From positions 31,709,851 to 31,773,850 of the forward strand of contig NC_079877.1 of NCBI RefSeq assembly GCF_029227915.1: a DNA stretch of 64,000 nt, given 5' to 3'. Below are positions 12,328 through 26,375 of the stretch, piece after piece. Numbering within the stretch: position 1 is the first letter of the stretch; each line of letters begins with the position of its first letter. The position numbers and the translations under genes were made by a program. The notes below the pieces were generated by a model. That model had not been told where the DNA came from. It ran no database searches and saw only the letters and a list, made by a program, of their open reading frames with translations. The stretch is from Hydractinia symbiolongicarpus (Eukaryota > Cnidaria > Hydrozoa > Anthoathecata > Hydractiniidae).

Positions 12328-15300
12328 GTCCAGAATCAGTATAATTAATTTCCACAGTCACTCGTTTCACTGTTAAAAGCAATACAACTTAGTAATGTCG
12401 GAAGAAAATCACTAAATACATGTTGGTGCGAATATGTGACACAACCGTTGCAACTCAAACGGATTGACACCGTTAGAAAGTCAATGAAATGTAGTTTTTG
12501 AAACTGTCTCTATTTCTTCAGCGCGAACTAACGACTAGGATTCGTCCCACAGTAAAAAATGACTTATTTATCTTAATTTTTTAGTAAAGCGCTACCACAG
12601 AGCCCAGTGTTATCGCTGAGTTCCAGCAATCATGTCAAATTAAGAAGAATGTTATTCCTTGGAGAACAATTTGCTCATTTATCACATTTATAAGGTCACA
12701 GTCCAGAATCCGTTTAATTAATTCCCACAGTCAATCGTTTCACTGTTAAAAGCAATACAACTTAGTAATGTCGGAAGAAAATCACTAAATACATGTTGGT
12801 GCGAATATGTGACGCAACCGTTGCAACTCAAACGGATTGACACCGTTAGAAAGTCAATGAAATGTAGTTTTTGAAACTGTTCCTAATTTTTCAGCGCGTG
12901 CTAACGGCCAGGATTGGTCCCACAGTAAGAAAAGACTTATTTATCTAAATTTTTAAATAAAGCGCAACCACAGAGCGTAATGTAATTGCTGAATTCCAGC
13001 AATCATGTCAAATTAAGAAGAATGTTGTTCCTTGGAGACCAATTGCCTCATTTATCACATTAATAAGGTCACAGTCCAGAATCAGTTCAATTAACTCCCA
13101 CAGTCAATCGTTTCACTGTTAAAAGCAATACAACTTAGTAATGTCGGAAGAAAATCACTAAGTACATTTTGGTGCGATTATGAGACGCAACCGTTGCAAC
13201 TCAAACGGATTAAAACTGTTAGAAAGTCAATGAAATGTAGTTTTTGAAACTGTCTCTATTTCTTCAGCGGGAACTAACGACTAGGATTCGACCCACAGTA
13301 AAAAATGACATATTTATCTTAATTTTTTATTAAAGCGCTACCACAGCGACCAGTGTAATCGCTGAGTTCCAGCAATCATGTCAAATTAAGAAGAATGTTA
13401 TTCCTTGGAGAACAATTGGCTCATTTATCACATTTATAAGGTCACAGTCCAGAATCCGATTAATTAATTCCCACAGTCAATCGTTTCACTGTTAAAAGCA
13501 ATACAACTTCGTAATGTCGGAAGAAAATCACTAAATACATGTTGGTGCGAATATGTGACGCAACCGTTGCAACTCAAACGGATTGACACCGTTAGAAAGT
13601 CAATGAAATGTAGTTTTTGAAACTGTTCCTAATTTTTCAGCGCGTGCTAACGGCCAGGAATTGTCCCACAGTAAGAAAAGACTTATTTATCTAAATTTTT
13701 AAATAAAGCGCAACGACAGAGCGTAATGTAATTGCTGAATTCCAGCAATCATGTCAAATTAAGAAAAATGTTGTTCCTTGGAGACCAATTGCCTCATTTA
13801 TCACATTAATAAGGTCACAGTCCAGAATCAGTTCAATTAACTCCCACAGTCAATCGTTTCACTGTTAGAAGCAATACAACTTAGTAATGTCGGAAGAAAA
13901 TCACTAAGTACATTTTGGTGCGAATATGAGACGCAACCGTTGCAACTCAAACGGATTAAAACTGTTAGAAAGTCAATGAAATGTAGTTTTTGAAACTTTC
14001 TCTATTTCTTCAGCGGGAACTAACGACTAGGATTCGACCCACAGTAAAAAATGACATATTTATCTTAATTTTTTATTAAAGCGCTACCACAGCGACCAGT
14101 GTAATCGCTGAGTTCCAGCAATCATGTCAAATAAAGAAGAATGTTATTCCTGGGAGAAAAAACTGGCTCATTTTTCACATTGATAAGGTCACAGTCCAGA
14201 ATCAGTTCAATTAACTCCCTAGTCAATCGTTTCACTGTTAAAAGCGATGCAACCTAGTAACATCCGAATACTATCGCTAAATACATGTTGGTACGAATAC
14301 GTGACGCAACCGTTGTAACTCAAACAGACTGACACCGTTAGAAAGTCAATGAAATGTAGTTTTTGAAACTGTTCCTAATTTTTCAGCGCGTGGTAACGGC
14401 CAGGATTGGTCCCACAGTAAGAAAAGACTTATTTATCTAAATTTTTAAATAAAGCGCAACCACAGAGCGTAATGTAATTGCTGAATTCCAGCAATCTTTT
14501 CAAATTAAAAAGAATGTTATTCCTTGGAGACCAATTGCCTCATTTATCACATTAATAAGGTCACAGTCCAGAATCAGTTCAATTAACTCCCACAGTCAAT
14601 CGTTTCACTGTCAAAAGCAATACAACTTTGTAATGTCGGAAGAAAATCACTAAATACATGTTGGTGCGAATATGAGACGCAACCGTTGCAACTCAAACGG
14701 ATTAAAACTGTTAGAAAGTCAATGAAATGGATTTTTTGAAACTGTCTCTATTTCTTCAGCGCGAACTAACGACTAGGATTCGACCCACATTAAAAAATGA
14801 CATATTTATCTTAATTTTTTAATAAAGCGCTACCACAGCGACCAGTGTAATCGCTGAGTTCCAGCAATCATGTCAAATAAAGAAGAATGTTATTCCTTGG
14901 AGAACAATTGGCTCATTTATCACATTTATAAGGTCACAGTCCAGAATCAGTTTAATTAATTCCCAGAGTCAATCGTTTCACTGTTAAAAGCGATGCAACC
15001 TAGTAATATCCGAATAATATCGCTAAATACATGTTGGTACGAATATGTGACGCAACCGTTGTAACTCAAACGGATTTAAACCCCTATAAAGTCAATGAAA
15101 TGTAGTCTTTGAAACTGTTCCTATTTGTTCAGCGCGTGCTAACAGCCAGGATTGGTCCCACAGTAAGAAAAGACTTTTTTATGTAAATTTTTAAATAAAG
15201 CGCTACCACAGAGCCTAATGTAATCCCTGAATTCCAGCAATCATGTCAAATTAAGAAGAATGTTATTCCTCGGAGACCAGTTGGCTAATTTATCACATTT

Positions 15301-18300
15301 ATAAGGTCACATTCCAGAATCAGATCAATTAATTCCCACAGTCAATCGTTTCACTGTTAAAAGCAATACAACTTAGTAATATCGGAAGAAAATAACTAAA
15401 TACATGTGGGGACGAATATGTGACGCAACCGTTGTGACTCAAACGGATTGACGCCGTTAGTAAGTCAATGAAATGTAGATTTTGAAACTGTCTCTATTTC
15501 TTCAGCGCGAATCAACGGCTAGGATTGGTCCCACAGTAAAAAATGACTTATTTATCTTAATTTTTTAATAAAACGCTCCCACAGCGCCCAGTGTAATCGC
15601 TGAGTTCCAGCAATCATGTCAAATTAAGAAGAATGTAATTTCTTGGAGAACAATTGGCTCATTTTTCTCATTTATAAGGTTACAGTCCAGAATCAGTTCA
15701 ATTAACTCCCTCAGTCAATCCTTTCACTGTTAAAAGCAATACAACTTAGTAATATCGGAAGAAAATCACTAAATACATGTTGGTACGAATATGTGACGCA
15801 ACCGTTGTAACTCAAACGGATTGACACCATTCGAAAGTCAATGAAATGTAGTTTTTGAAACTGTCTCTATTTCTTCAGCGCCAACTAACGACTAGGATTC
15901 GACCCACAGTAAAAAATGACATATTTATCTTAATTTTTTAGTAAAGCGCTACCACAGCGACCAGTGTAATCGCTGAGTTCCAGCAATCATGTCAAATTAA
16001 GAAGAATGTTATTCCTTGGAGAACAACTGGCTCATTTTTCACATTGATAAGGTCACAGTCCAGAATCAGTTCAATTAACTCCCTAGTCAATCGTTTCACT
16101 GTTAAAAGCGATGCAACCTAGTAACATCCGAAAACTATCGCTAAATACATGTTGGTACGAATACGTGACGCAACCGTTGTAACTGAAACAGATTGACACC
16201 GTTAGAAAGTCAATGAAATGTAGTTTTTGAAACTGTCTCTATTTCTTCAGCGCGCAATAACGGCTAGGATTGGTATCACTGCAAAAAATACCTTATTTAT
16301 CTTATTTTTTTAACAAAACGCTACCACAGAGCCTAAGGTAATCGCTGAATTCCGGCAATCATGTCAAATTAAAAAGAATGGTATTCCTTGGAGACCAGTT
16401 GGTTCATTTATCACATTTATAAGGTCACAGTCTAGAATCAGTTTAATTAATTTCCACAGTCACTCGTTTCACTGTTAAAAGCAATACAACTTAGTAATGT
16501 CGGAAGAAAATCACTAAATACATGTTGGTGCGAATATGTGACACAACCGTTGCAACTCAAACGGATTGACACCGTTAGAAAGTCAATGAAATGTAGTTTT
16601 TGAAACTGTCTCTATTTCTTCAGCGCGCAATAACGGCTAGGATTGGTATCACTGCAAAAAATACCTTATTTATCTTATTTTTTTAACAAAGCGCTACCAC
16701 AGAGCCTAAGGTAATCGCTGAATTCCGGCAATCATGTCAAATTAAAAAGAATGGTATTCCTTGGAGACCAGTCGGTTCATTTATCACATTTATAAGGTCA
16801 CAGTCTAGAATCAGTTTAATTAATTTCCACAGTCACTCGTTTCACTGTTAAAAGCAATACAACTTAGTAATGTCGGAAGAAAATCACTAAATACATGTTG
16901 GTGCGAATATGTGACACAACCGTTGCAACTCAAACGGATTGACACCGTTAGAAAGTCAATGAAATGTAGTTTTTGAAACTGTCTCTATTTCTTCAGCGCG
17001 AACTAACGACTAGGATTCGTCCCACAGTAAAAAATGACTTATTTATCTTAATTTTTTAGTAAAGCGCTACCACAGAGCCCAGTGTTATCGCTGAGTTCCA
17101 GCAATCATGTCAAATTAAGAAGAATGTTATTCCTTGGAGAACAATTTGCTCATTTATCACATTTATAAGGTCACAGTCCAGAATCCGTTTAATTAATTCC
17201 CACAGTCAATCGTTTCACTGTTAAAAGCAATACAACTTAGTAATGTCGGAAGAAAATCACTAAATACATGTTGGTGCGAATATGTGACGCAACCGTTGCA
17301 ACTCAAACGGATTGACACCGTTAGAAAGTCAATGAAATGTAGTTTTTGAAACTGTTCCTGATTTTTCAGCGCGTGCTAACGGCCAGGATTGGTCCCACAG
17401 TAAGAAAAGACTTATTTATCTAAATTTTTAAATAAAGCGCAACCACAGAGCGTAATGTAATTGCTGAATTCCAGCAATCATGTCAAATTAAGAAGAATGT
17501 TGTTCCTTGGAGACCAATTGCCTCATTTATCACATTAATAAGGTCACAGTCCAGAATCAGTTCAATTAACTCCCACAGTCAATCGTTTCACTGTTAAAAG
17601 CAATACAACTTAGTAATGTCGGAAGAAAATCACTAAGTACATTTTGGTGCGATTATGAGACGCAACCGTTGCAACTCAAACGGATTAAAACTGTTAGAAA
17701 GTCAATGAAATGTAGTTTTTGAAACTGTCTCTATTTCTTCAGCGGGAACTAACGACTAGGATTCGACCCACAGTAAAAAATGACATATTTATCTTAATTT
17801 TTTATTAAAGCGCTACCACAGCGACCAGTGTAATCGCTGAGTTCCAGCAATCATGTCAAATTAAGAAGAATGTTATTCCTTGGAGAACAATTGGCTCATT
17901 TATCACATTTATAAGGTCACAGTCCAGAATCCGATTAATTAATTCCCACAGTCAATCGTTTCACTGTTAAAAGCAATACAACTTCGTAATGTCGGAAGAA
18001 AATCACTAAATACATGTTGGTGCGAATATGTGACGCAACCGTTGCAACTCAAACGGATTGACACCGTTAGAAAGTCAATGAAATGTAGTTTTTGAAACTG
18101 TTCCTAATTTTTCAGCGCGTGCTAACGGCCAGGATTGGTCCCACAGTAAGAAAAGACTTATTTATCTAAATTTTTAAATAAAGCGCAACCACAGAGCGTA
18201 ATGTAATTGCTGAATTCCAGCAATCATGTCAAATTAAGAAAAATGTTGTTCCTTGGAGACCAATTGCCTCATTTATCACATTAATAAGGTCACAGTCCAG

Positions 18301-21300
18301 AATCAGTTCAATTAACTCCCACAGTCAATCGTTTCACTGTTAGAAGCAATACAACTTAGTAATGTCGGAAGAAAATCACTAAGTACATTTTGGTGCGAAT
18401 ATGAGACGCAACCGTTGCAACTCAAACGGATTAAAACTGTTAGAAAGTCAATGAAATGTAGTTTTTGAAACTTTCTCTATTTCTTCAGCGGGAACTAACG
18501 ACTAGGATTCGACCCACAGTAAAAAATGACATATTTATCTTAATTTTTTATTAAAGCGCTACCACAGCGACCAGTGTAATCGCTGAGTTCCAGCAATCAT
18601 GTCAAATAAAGAAGAATGTTATTCCTTGGAGAAAAAACTGGCTCATTTTTCACATTGATAAGGTTACAGTCCAGAATCAGTTCAATTAACTCCCTAGTCA
18701 ATCGTTTCACTGTTAAAAGCGATGCAACCTAGTAACATCCGAATACTATCGCTAAATACATGTTGGTACGAATACGTGACGCAACCGTTGTAACTCAAAC
18801 AGACTGACACCGTTAGAAAGTCAATGAAATGTAGTTTTTGAAACTGTCTCTATTTCTTCAGCGCGCGATAACGGCTAGGATTGGTATCACTACAAAAAAT
18901 ACCTTATTTATCTTATTTTTTTAACAAAGCGCTACCACAGAGCCTAAGGTAATCGCTGAATTCCGGCAATCATGTCAAATTAAGAAGAATGTTATTCCTT
19001 GGAGACCAATTGGCTCATTCATCACATTTTTAAGGTCACAGTCTAGAATCAGTTTAATTATTTTCCACAGTCACTTGTTTCTCTGTTAAAAGCAATACAA
19101 CTTAGTAATGTCGGAAGAAAATCACTAAATACATGTTGGTGCGAATATGTGACGCAACCGTTGCCACTCAAACGGATTGACACCGTTAGAAAGTCAATGA
19201 AATGTAGTTTTTGAAACTGTTCCTAATTTTTCAGCGCGTGCTAACGGCCAGGATTGGTCCCGCAGTAAGAAAAGACTTATTTATCTAAATTTTTAAATAA
19301 AGCGCAACCACAGAGCGTAATGTAATTGCTGAATTCCAGCAATCATGTCAAATTAAGAAGAATGTTATTCCTTGGAGACCAATTGGCTCATTTATCACAT
19401 TTATAAGGTCACAGCCCAAAGTTAGTTCAATTAAGTTGCACAGTCAATCGTTTCACTGTTAAAAGCGATATGACTTAGCAATATCGGAAAGATATCACTA
19501 AATACATGTTGGTAAGAATATGTGACGTAACCGTTGTAACTTAAACAGATTTATACCGCTAGAAAGTCAATAAAATGTAGTCTCTGAAACTGTTCCTATG
19601 TATTCAGCGCGTGCTAACGGCCAGGATTGGTCCCACAGCAAAGAAAGACTTATTTATCTAAATTTCTAAATAAAGCGCTACAACAGAGGCTACTGAACTC
19701 GCTGAATTCCAGCAATCGTGTCGAATTAAGAAGAATGTTATTCCTTGGAGTCCAATTTGCTCATTTACCGCATTTATGAAATCACAGTCCAGAATCAATT
19801 CAATTAAATCCCACAGTCAATCGCTTCACTGTTAAAAGCGATTCAACTTAGTAATGTCGGAAAAAGTCACTAAATACATGTTGGTACGAATATGTGACGC
19901 AACCGTTGTAACTCAAACGGATTGACACAGTTAGAAAATCAATGAAATGTAGTTCTTGAAACTCTCTCTATTTCTTCAGCGCGAACTACCGGCTAGGATT
20001 GGTCCGACAGTTAAAAATGACTTATTTATCTTAATTTTTTAATAAAGCGCTACCACGGCGCCCAGTGTAATCGCTGAGTTCCAGCAATCATGTCAAATTA
20101 AGAAGAATGTTACTTCTTGTAGTCAACAGCCTCATTTATCACATTTAAAAGGTCAAAGTCCAAAATCAGTTCAAATAAGTCCCACAGTCAAACGTTTCAC
20201 TGTTAAAAGCGATGCAACCTAGTAATATCCAAATACTATCGCTAAATACATGTTGGTACGAATATGTCACGCAACCGTTGTAACTCAAACGGATTAACGC
20301 CGGTAGAAAGTCAATGAAATGTAGTCTTTGGAACTGTTCCTATTTGTTCAGCGCGTGCTAACGGCCAGGATTGGTCCCACAAAAAGAAAAGTCTTATTTA
20401 TCTAAATTTTTAAATAAAGCGCTACCAAAGAGCCTAATGTAGTCGCAGAATTCCAGCAATCATGTCTAATTAAGAAGAATGTAATTCCTTGGAGAACAAT
20501 TGGCTCATTTTTCACATTTATAAGGTTACAGTCCAGAATCAGTTCAATTAACTCCCTCAGTCAATCGTTTCACTGTTAAAAGCAATACAACTTAGTAATA
20601 TCGGAAGAAAATCACTAAATACATGTTGGTACGAATATGTGACGCAACCGTTGTAACTCAAACGGATTTAAACCGCTATAAAGTCAATGAAATGTAGTTT
20701 TTGAAACTGTTCCTATTTGTTCAGCGCGCGCTAACGGCCAGGATTGGTCCCACAGTAACAAAAGACTTGTTTATCTAAATTTTTAAATAAAGCGCTACCA
20801 CAGAACCTAATGTAATCGCTGAATTCCAGCAATCATGTCAAATTAAGAAGAATGTTATTCCTTGGAGACCGATTGCCTCATTTATCACATTAATAAGGTC
20901 ACAGTCCAGAATCAGTTTAATTAATTCCCACAGTCAATCGTTTCACTGTTAAAAGCAATACAACTTAGTAACATCGGAAGAAAAACACTAAATACATGTT
21001 GGTACGAATATGTGACGAAACCGTTGTAACTCAAAAGGATTTACGCCGATAGAAAGTCAATGAAATGTAGTCTTTGGAACTGTTCCTAATTATTCGCGTG
21101 TGCTAACAGCCAGGATTGGTCCCACCGTAAGAAAAGTCTTTTTTATGTAAATTTTTAAATAAAGCGCTACCACAGAACCTAATGTAATCGCTGAATTCCA
21201 GCAATCATGCAAATTAAGAAGAATGTTATTCCTTGGAGACCGATTGCCTCATTTATCACATTAATAAGGTCACAGTCCAGAATCAGTTCAATTAATTCCC

Positions 21301-23136
21301 ACAGTCAATCGTTTCACTGTTAAAAGCAATACAACTTAGTAACATCGGAAGAAAAACACTAAATACATGTTGGTACGAATATGTGACGAAACCGTTGTAA
21401 CTCAAAAGGATTTACGCCAATAGAAAGTCAATGAAATGTAGTCTTTGGAACTGTTCCTAATTATTCGCGTGTGCTAACAGCCAGGATTGGTCCCACCGTA
21501 AGAAAAGTCTTTTTTATGTAAATTTTTAAATAAAGCGCTAACACAGATCCTAAAGTAATCGCTGAATTCCAGCAATCATGTCAAATTAAGAAGAATGTTA
21601 TTCCTTGGAGACCAATTGGCTCATTTATCACATTTATAAGGTCACACTCCAGAATCAGATCAATTAATTCCCACAGTCAATTGTTTTACTGTTAAAAGCA
21701 ATACAACTTAGTAATATCGGAAGAAAATCACTAAATACATGTGGGGACGAATATGTGACGCAACCGTTGTGACTCAAACGGATTGACACCGTTAGTAAGT
21801 CAATGAAATGTAGTTTTTGAAACTGTCTCTATTTCTTCGGCGCGAACCAACGGCTAGGATTGGTCCCACAGTAAAAAATGACTTATTTATCTTAATTTTT
21901 AAATAAAGCGCTACTACAGCGCCCAGTGTAATCGCTGAGTTCCAGCAATCATGTCAAATTAAGAAGAATGTTATTCCTTGGAGACCAATTGTCTCATTTA
22001 TCACATTTATGAGGTCAAAGTCCAAAATCAGTTCAATTAAGTCCCATAGTCAAGCGTTTCACTGTTAAAAGCAGTGCAACCTAGTAATATCCGAATACTA
22101 TCGCTAAATACATGTTGGTATGAATATGTGACGCAGCTGTTGTAACTCAAACAGACTTATACCGTTTGAAAGTCAATGACATGTAGTCTTTGAAGCTGTT
22201 CCTATTTATTCAGCGCGTGCTTACGGCCAGGATTGGTCCCACAGCAAAAAACACTTGTTTATCTAAATTTTTAAATAAAGAGCTGCCACAGAGCCTAGTG
22301 TACTCGCTGAATTCCAGCAATCATGTCGAATTAAGAAGAATGTTATTCCCTGGAGTCCAATTGGCTCATTTATCACATTTATAAGGTCACATTCCAGAAT
22401 CAGATCAATTAATTCCCACAGTCAATCGTTTCACTGTTAAAAGCAATACAACTTAGTAATATCGGAAGAAAATCACTAAATACATGTGGGGGCGACTATG
22501 TGACGCAACCGTTGTGACTCAAACGGATTGACACCTTTAGTAAGTCAATGAAATGTAGATTTTGAAACGGTCTCTATTTCTTCAGCGCGAACCAACGGCT
22601 AGGGTTGGTCCCATAGTAAGAAATGACTTATTTATCTTAATTTTTAAATAAAGTGCTACTACAGCGCCCAGTGTAATCGCTGAGTTCCAGCAATCATATC
22701 AAATTAAGAAGAATGTTATTCCTTGGAGACCAATTGTCTCATTTATCACATTTATGAGGTCAAAGTCCAAAATCAGTTCAATTAAGTCCCATAGTCAAAC
22801 GTTTCACTGTTAAAAGAAGTGCAACCTAGTAATATCCGAATACTATCACTAAATACATGTTGGTACGAATATGTGACGAAACCGTTGTAACTCAAAAGGA
22901 TTTACGCCGATAGAAAGTCAATGAAATGTAGTCTTTGGAACTGTTCCTAATTATTCGCGTGTGCTAACAGCCAGGATTGGTCCCACCGTAAGAAAAGTCT
23001 TTTTTATGTAAATTTTTAAATAAAGCGCTAACACAGATCCTAAAGTAATCGCTGAATTCCAGCAATCATGTCAAATTAAGAAGAATGTTATTCCTTGGAG
23101 ACCAATTGGCTCATTTATCACATTTATAAGGTCACA
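12328..23136 (+). repeat. 10,809-bp (29-monomer) block, copy 2
   Basis: Adjacent second copy. Its first 474 bp (12,328-12,801) match 5,994-6,467 (offset 6,334, 17 monomers), for example CACAGTCACTCG and GTGACACAACCG. From 12,802 it tracks copy 1 at +10,809. The left junction lies within 12,302-12,327, where both candidate parents are identical. Internal markers such as the CGCAACGACAG and GAGAAAAAACTGG variants occur in the same order as in copy 1. Confidence 0.85.
21361..22850 (+). repeat. 1,490-bp (4-monomer) tandem duplication, copy 1
   Basis: This segment is followed directly by a near-identical copy at 22,851-24,350. In the left 10.8-kb block the equivalent 4-monomer stretch (~10,552-12,050) occurs once, so the tandem doubling here is specific to the right block. 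Differences seen include TTCGGCGCG (~21,837) against TTCAGCACG, AGACTTATACC (~22,153) against AGATTTATACC, and TCAAACG (~22,795) against TCAAGCG. Confidence 0.85.
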
Positions 23137-24350
23137 CTCCAGAATCAGATCAATTAATTCCCACAGTCAATTGTTTTACTGTTAAAAGCAATACAACTTA
23201 GTAATATCGGAAGAAAATCACTAAATACATGTGGGGACGAATATGTGACGCAACCGTTGTGACTCAAACGGATTGACACCGTTAGTAAGTCAATGAAATG
23301 TAGTTTTTGAAACTGTCTCTATTTCTTCAGCACGAACCAACGGCTAGGATTGGTCCCACAGTAAAAAATGACTTATTTATCTTAATTTTTAAATAAAGCG
23401 CTACTACAGCGCCCAGTGTAATCGCTGAGTTCCAGCAATCATGTCAAATTAAGAAGAATGTTATTCCTTGGAGACCAATTGTCTCATTTATCACATTTAT
23501 GAGGTCAAAGTCCAAAATCAGTTCAATTAAGTCCCATAGTCAAGCGTTTCACTGTTAAAAGCAGTGCAACCTAGTAATATCCGAATACTATCGCTAAATA
23601 CATGTTGGTATGAATATGTGACGCAGCTGTTGTAACTCAAACAGATTTATACCGTTTGAAAGTCAATGACATGTAGTCTTTGAAGCTGTTCCTATTTATT
23701 CAGCGCGTGCTTACGGCCAGGATTGGTCCCACAGCAAAAAACACTTGTTTATCTAAATTTTTAAATAAAGAGCTGCCACAGAGCCTAGTGTACTCGCTGA
23801 ATTCCAGCAATCATGTCGAATTAAGAAGAATGTTATTCCCTGGAGTCCAATTGGCTCATTTATCACATTTATAAGGTCACATTCCAGAATCAGATCAATT
23901 AATTCCCACAGTCAATCGTTTCACTGTTAAAAGCAATACAACTTAGTAATATCGGAAGAAAATCACTAAATACATGTGGGGGCGACTATGTGACGCAACC
24001 GTTGTGACTCAAACGGATTGACACCTTTAGTAAGTCAATGAAATGTAGATTTTGAAACGGTCTCTATTTCTTCAGCGCGAACCAACGGCTAGGGTTGGTC
24101 CCATAGTAAGAAATGACTTATTTATCTTAATTTTTAAATAAAGTGCTACTACAGCGCCCAGTGTAATCGCTGAGTTCCAGCAATCATATCAAATTAAGAA
24201 GAATGTTATTCCTTGGAGACCAATTGTCTCATTTATCACATTTATGAGGTCAAAGTCCAAAATCAGTTCAATTAAGTCCCATAGTCAAGCGTTTCACTGT
24301 TAAAAGAAGTGCAACCTAGTAATATCCGAATACTATCGCTAAATACATGT
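22851..24350 (+). repeat. 1,490-bp (4-monomer) tandem duplication, copy 2
   Basis: Second copy of the 4-monomer unit. It ends where the sequence returns to ATGAATATGTGACGCAGCTG at ~24,355. A further partial match at the same 1,490-bp offset links ~23,840-24,470 to ~25,330-25,960, including the shared rare variant ATACCGCCAAGAATTC. The 4-monomer periodicity therefore continues more loosely beyond this copy. Confidence 0.8.
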
Positions 24351-26375
24351 TGGTATGAATATGTGACGCAGCTGTTGTAACTGAAACGGATTGATACCGC
24401 CAAGAATTCGATGAAATGTAGTTTTTCAAACTGTCTCTATTTCTTCAGCGCGCGATAACGGCCAGGATTGGTCCCACAGTAAGAGAAGAATTATTTATCT
24501 ACATTTTTAGGTAAAGCGCTACCATAGAGCCTAGTGAACTTGCTGAATTCCAGCAATCATGTCGAATTAAGAAGAATGTTATTCCCTGGAGTCCAATTGG
24601 CTCATTTATTACATTTATAAGGTCAAAGACCAGAATCAGGTCAATTAAGACCCACATTCAATCGTTTCACTCTTAAAAGCGATACAACTTAGTAACATCG
24701 GAAAAAAATCATTAAATACATGTTGGTACGAATATATGACGGAACCGTTGTAACTCAAACGGATTGACACCGTTATAAAGTCATTGAAATGTAGTTTTAA
24801 AACTGTCTCTATTTCTTCAGCGCGCGAAAACGGCCAGGATTGGTCCCACAGTAAGAGAAGACTTATTTATCTAAATTTTGAGGTAAAGCGCTACCACAGA
24901 GCCTAGTGTAATCGCTGATATCCAGAAATCATGTCATATTAGGAAGAATGTTATTCCTTGGAGTCCAATAGGCTCATTCATCACGTTTATAAGGTCACAG
25001 TCCAGAATCAGTTCAATTAATTCCCACAGTCAATCGTTTCACTGTTAAAAGCAATACAACTTAGTAACATCGGAAGAAAAACACTAAATACATGTTGGTA
25101 CGAATATGTGACGAAACCGTTGTAACTCAAAAGGATTTACGCCGATAGAGAGTCAATGAAATGTAGTCTTTGGAACTGTTCCTAATTATTCGCGTGTGCT
25201 AACAGCCAGGATTGGTCCCACCGTAAGAAAAGTATTTTTTATGTAAATTTTTAAATAAAGCGCTAACACAGAGCCTAATGTAATCGCTGAATTCCAGCAA
25301 TCATGTCAAATTAAGAAGAATGTTATTCCTTGGAGACCAATTGGCTCATTTATCACATTTATAAGGTCACATTCCAGAATCAGATCAATTAATTCCCACA
25401 GTCAATCGTTTCACTGTTAAAAGCAATACAACTTAGTAATATCGGAAGAAAATCACTAAATACATGTGGGGACGAATATGTGACGCAACCGTTGTGACTC
25501 AAACGGATTGACACCGTTAGTAAGTCAATGAAATGTAGATTTTGAAACTGTCTCTATTTCTTCAGCGCGAACCAACGGCTAGGATTGGTCCCGCAGTAAA
25601 AAATGACTTATTTATCTTAATTTGTAAATAAAGCACTACTACAGCGCTCAGTGTAATCGCTGAGTTCCAGCAATCATATCAAATTAAGAAGAATGTTATT
25701 CCTTGGAGACCAATTGTCTCATTTATCACATTTATGAGGTCAAAGTCCAAAATCAGTTCAATTAAGTCCCATAATCAAGCGTTTCACTGTTAAAAGAAGT
25801 GCAACCTAGTAATATCCGAATACTATCGCTAAATACATGTTGGTATGAATATGTGACGCAGCTGTTGTAACTCAAACGGATTGATACCGCCAAGAATTCT
25901 ATGAAATGTAGTTTTTCAAACTGTGTCCATTTCTTCAGCGCGCGATAACGGCCAGGATTGGTCCCACAAAAAGAAAGTCTTATTTATCTAAATTTTTAAA
26001 TAAAGCGCTACCAAAGAGCCTAATGTAGTCGCAGAATTCCAGCAATCATGTCAAATTAAGAAGAATGTAATTCCTTGGAGAACAATTGGCTCATTTTTCA
26101 CATTTATAAGGTTACAGTCCAGAATCAGTTCAATTAACTCCCTCAGTCAATCGTTTCACTGTTAAAAGCAATACAACTTAGTAATATCGGAAGAAAATCA
26201 CTAAATACATGTTGGTACGAATATGTGACGAAACCGTGGTAACTCAAACGGATTGACACCGTTAGAAAGTCAATGAAATGTAGTTTTTGAAACTGTCTCT
26301 ATTTCTTCAGCGCGAACTAACGACTAGGATTCGCCCCACAGTAAAAAATGACTTATTTATCTCAATTTTTTAATA
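24351..26375 (+). repeat. Mosaic satellite segment between large blocks
   Basis: About 5.4 monomers that belong to neither large duplicated block. They include locally distinctive monomers with TAGTTTTAAAACTG, AAGACCCACATTC, and TACCGCCAAGAATTC. The monomer with ATTATTCGCGTGTGC at ~25,188 is 2,235 bp (6 monomers) from its relative at ~22,953 and about 5 monomers from that at ~27,048. No gene or foreign DNA is seen. Confidence 0.75.
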
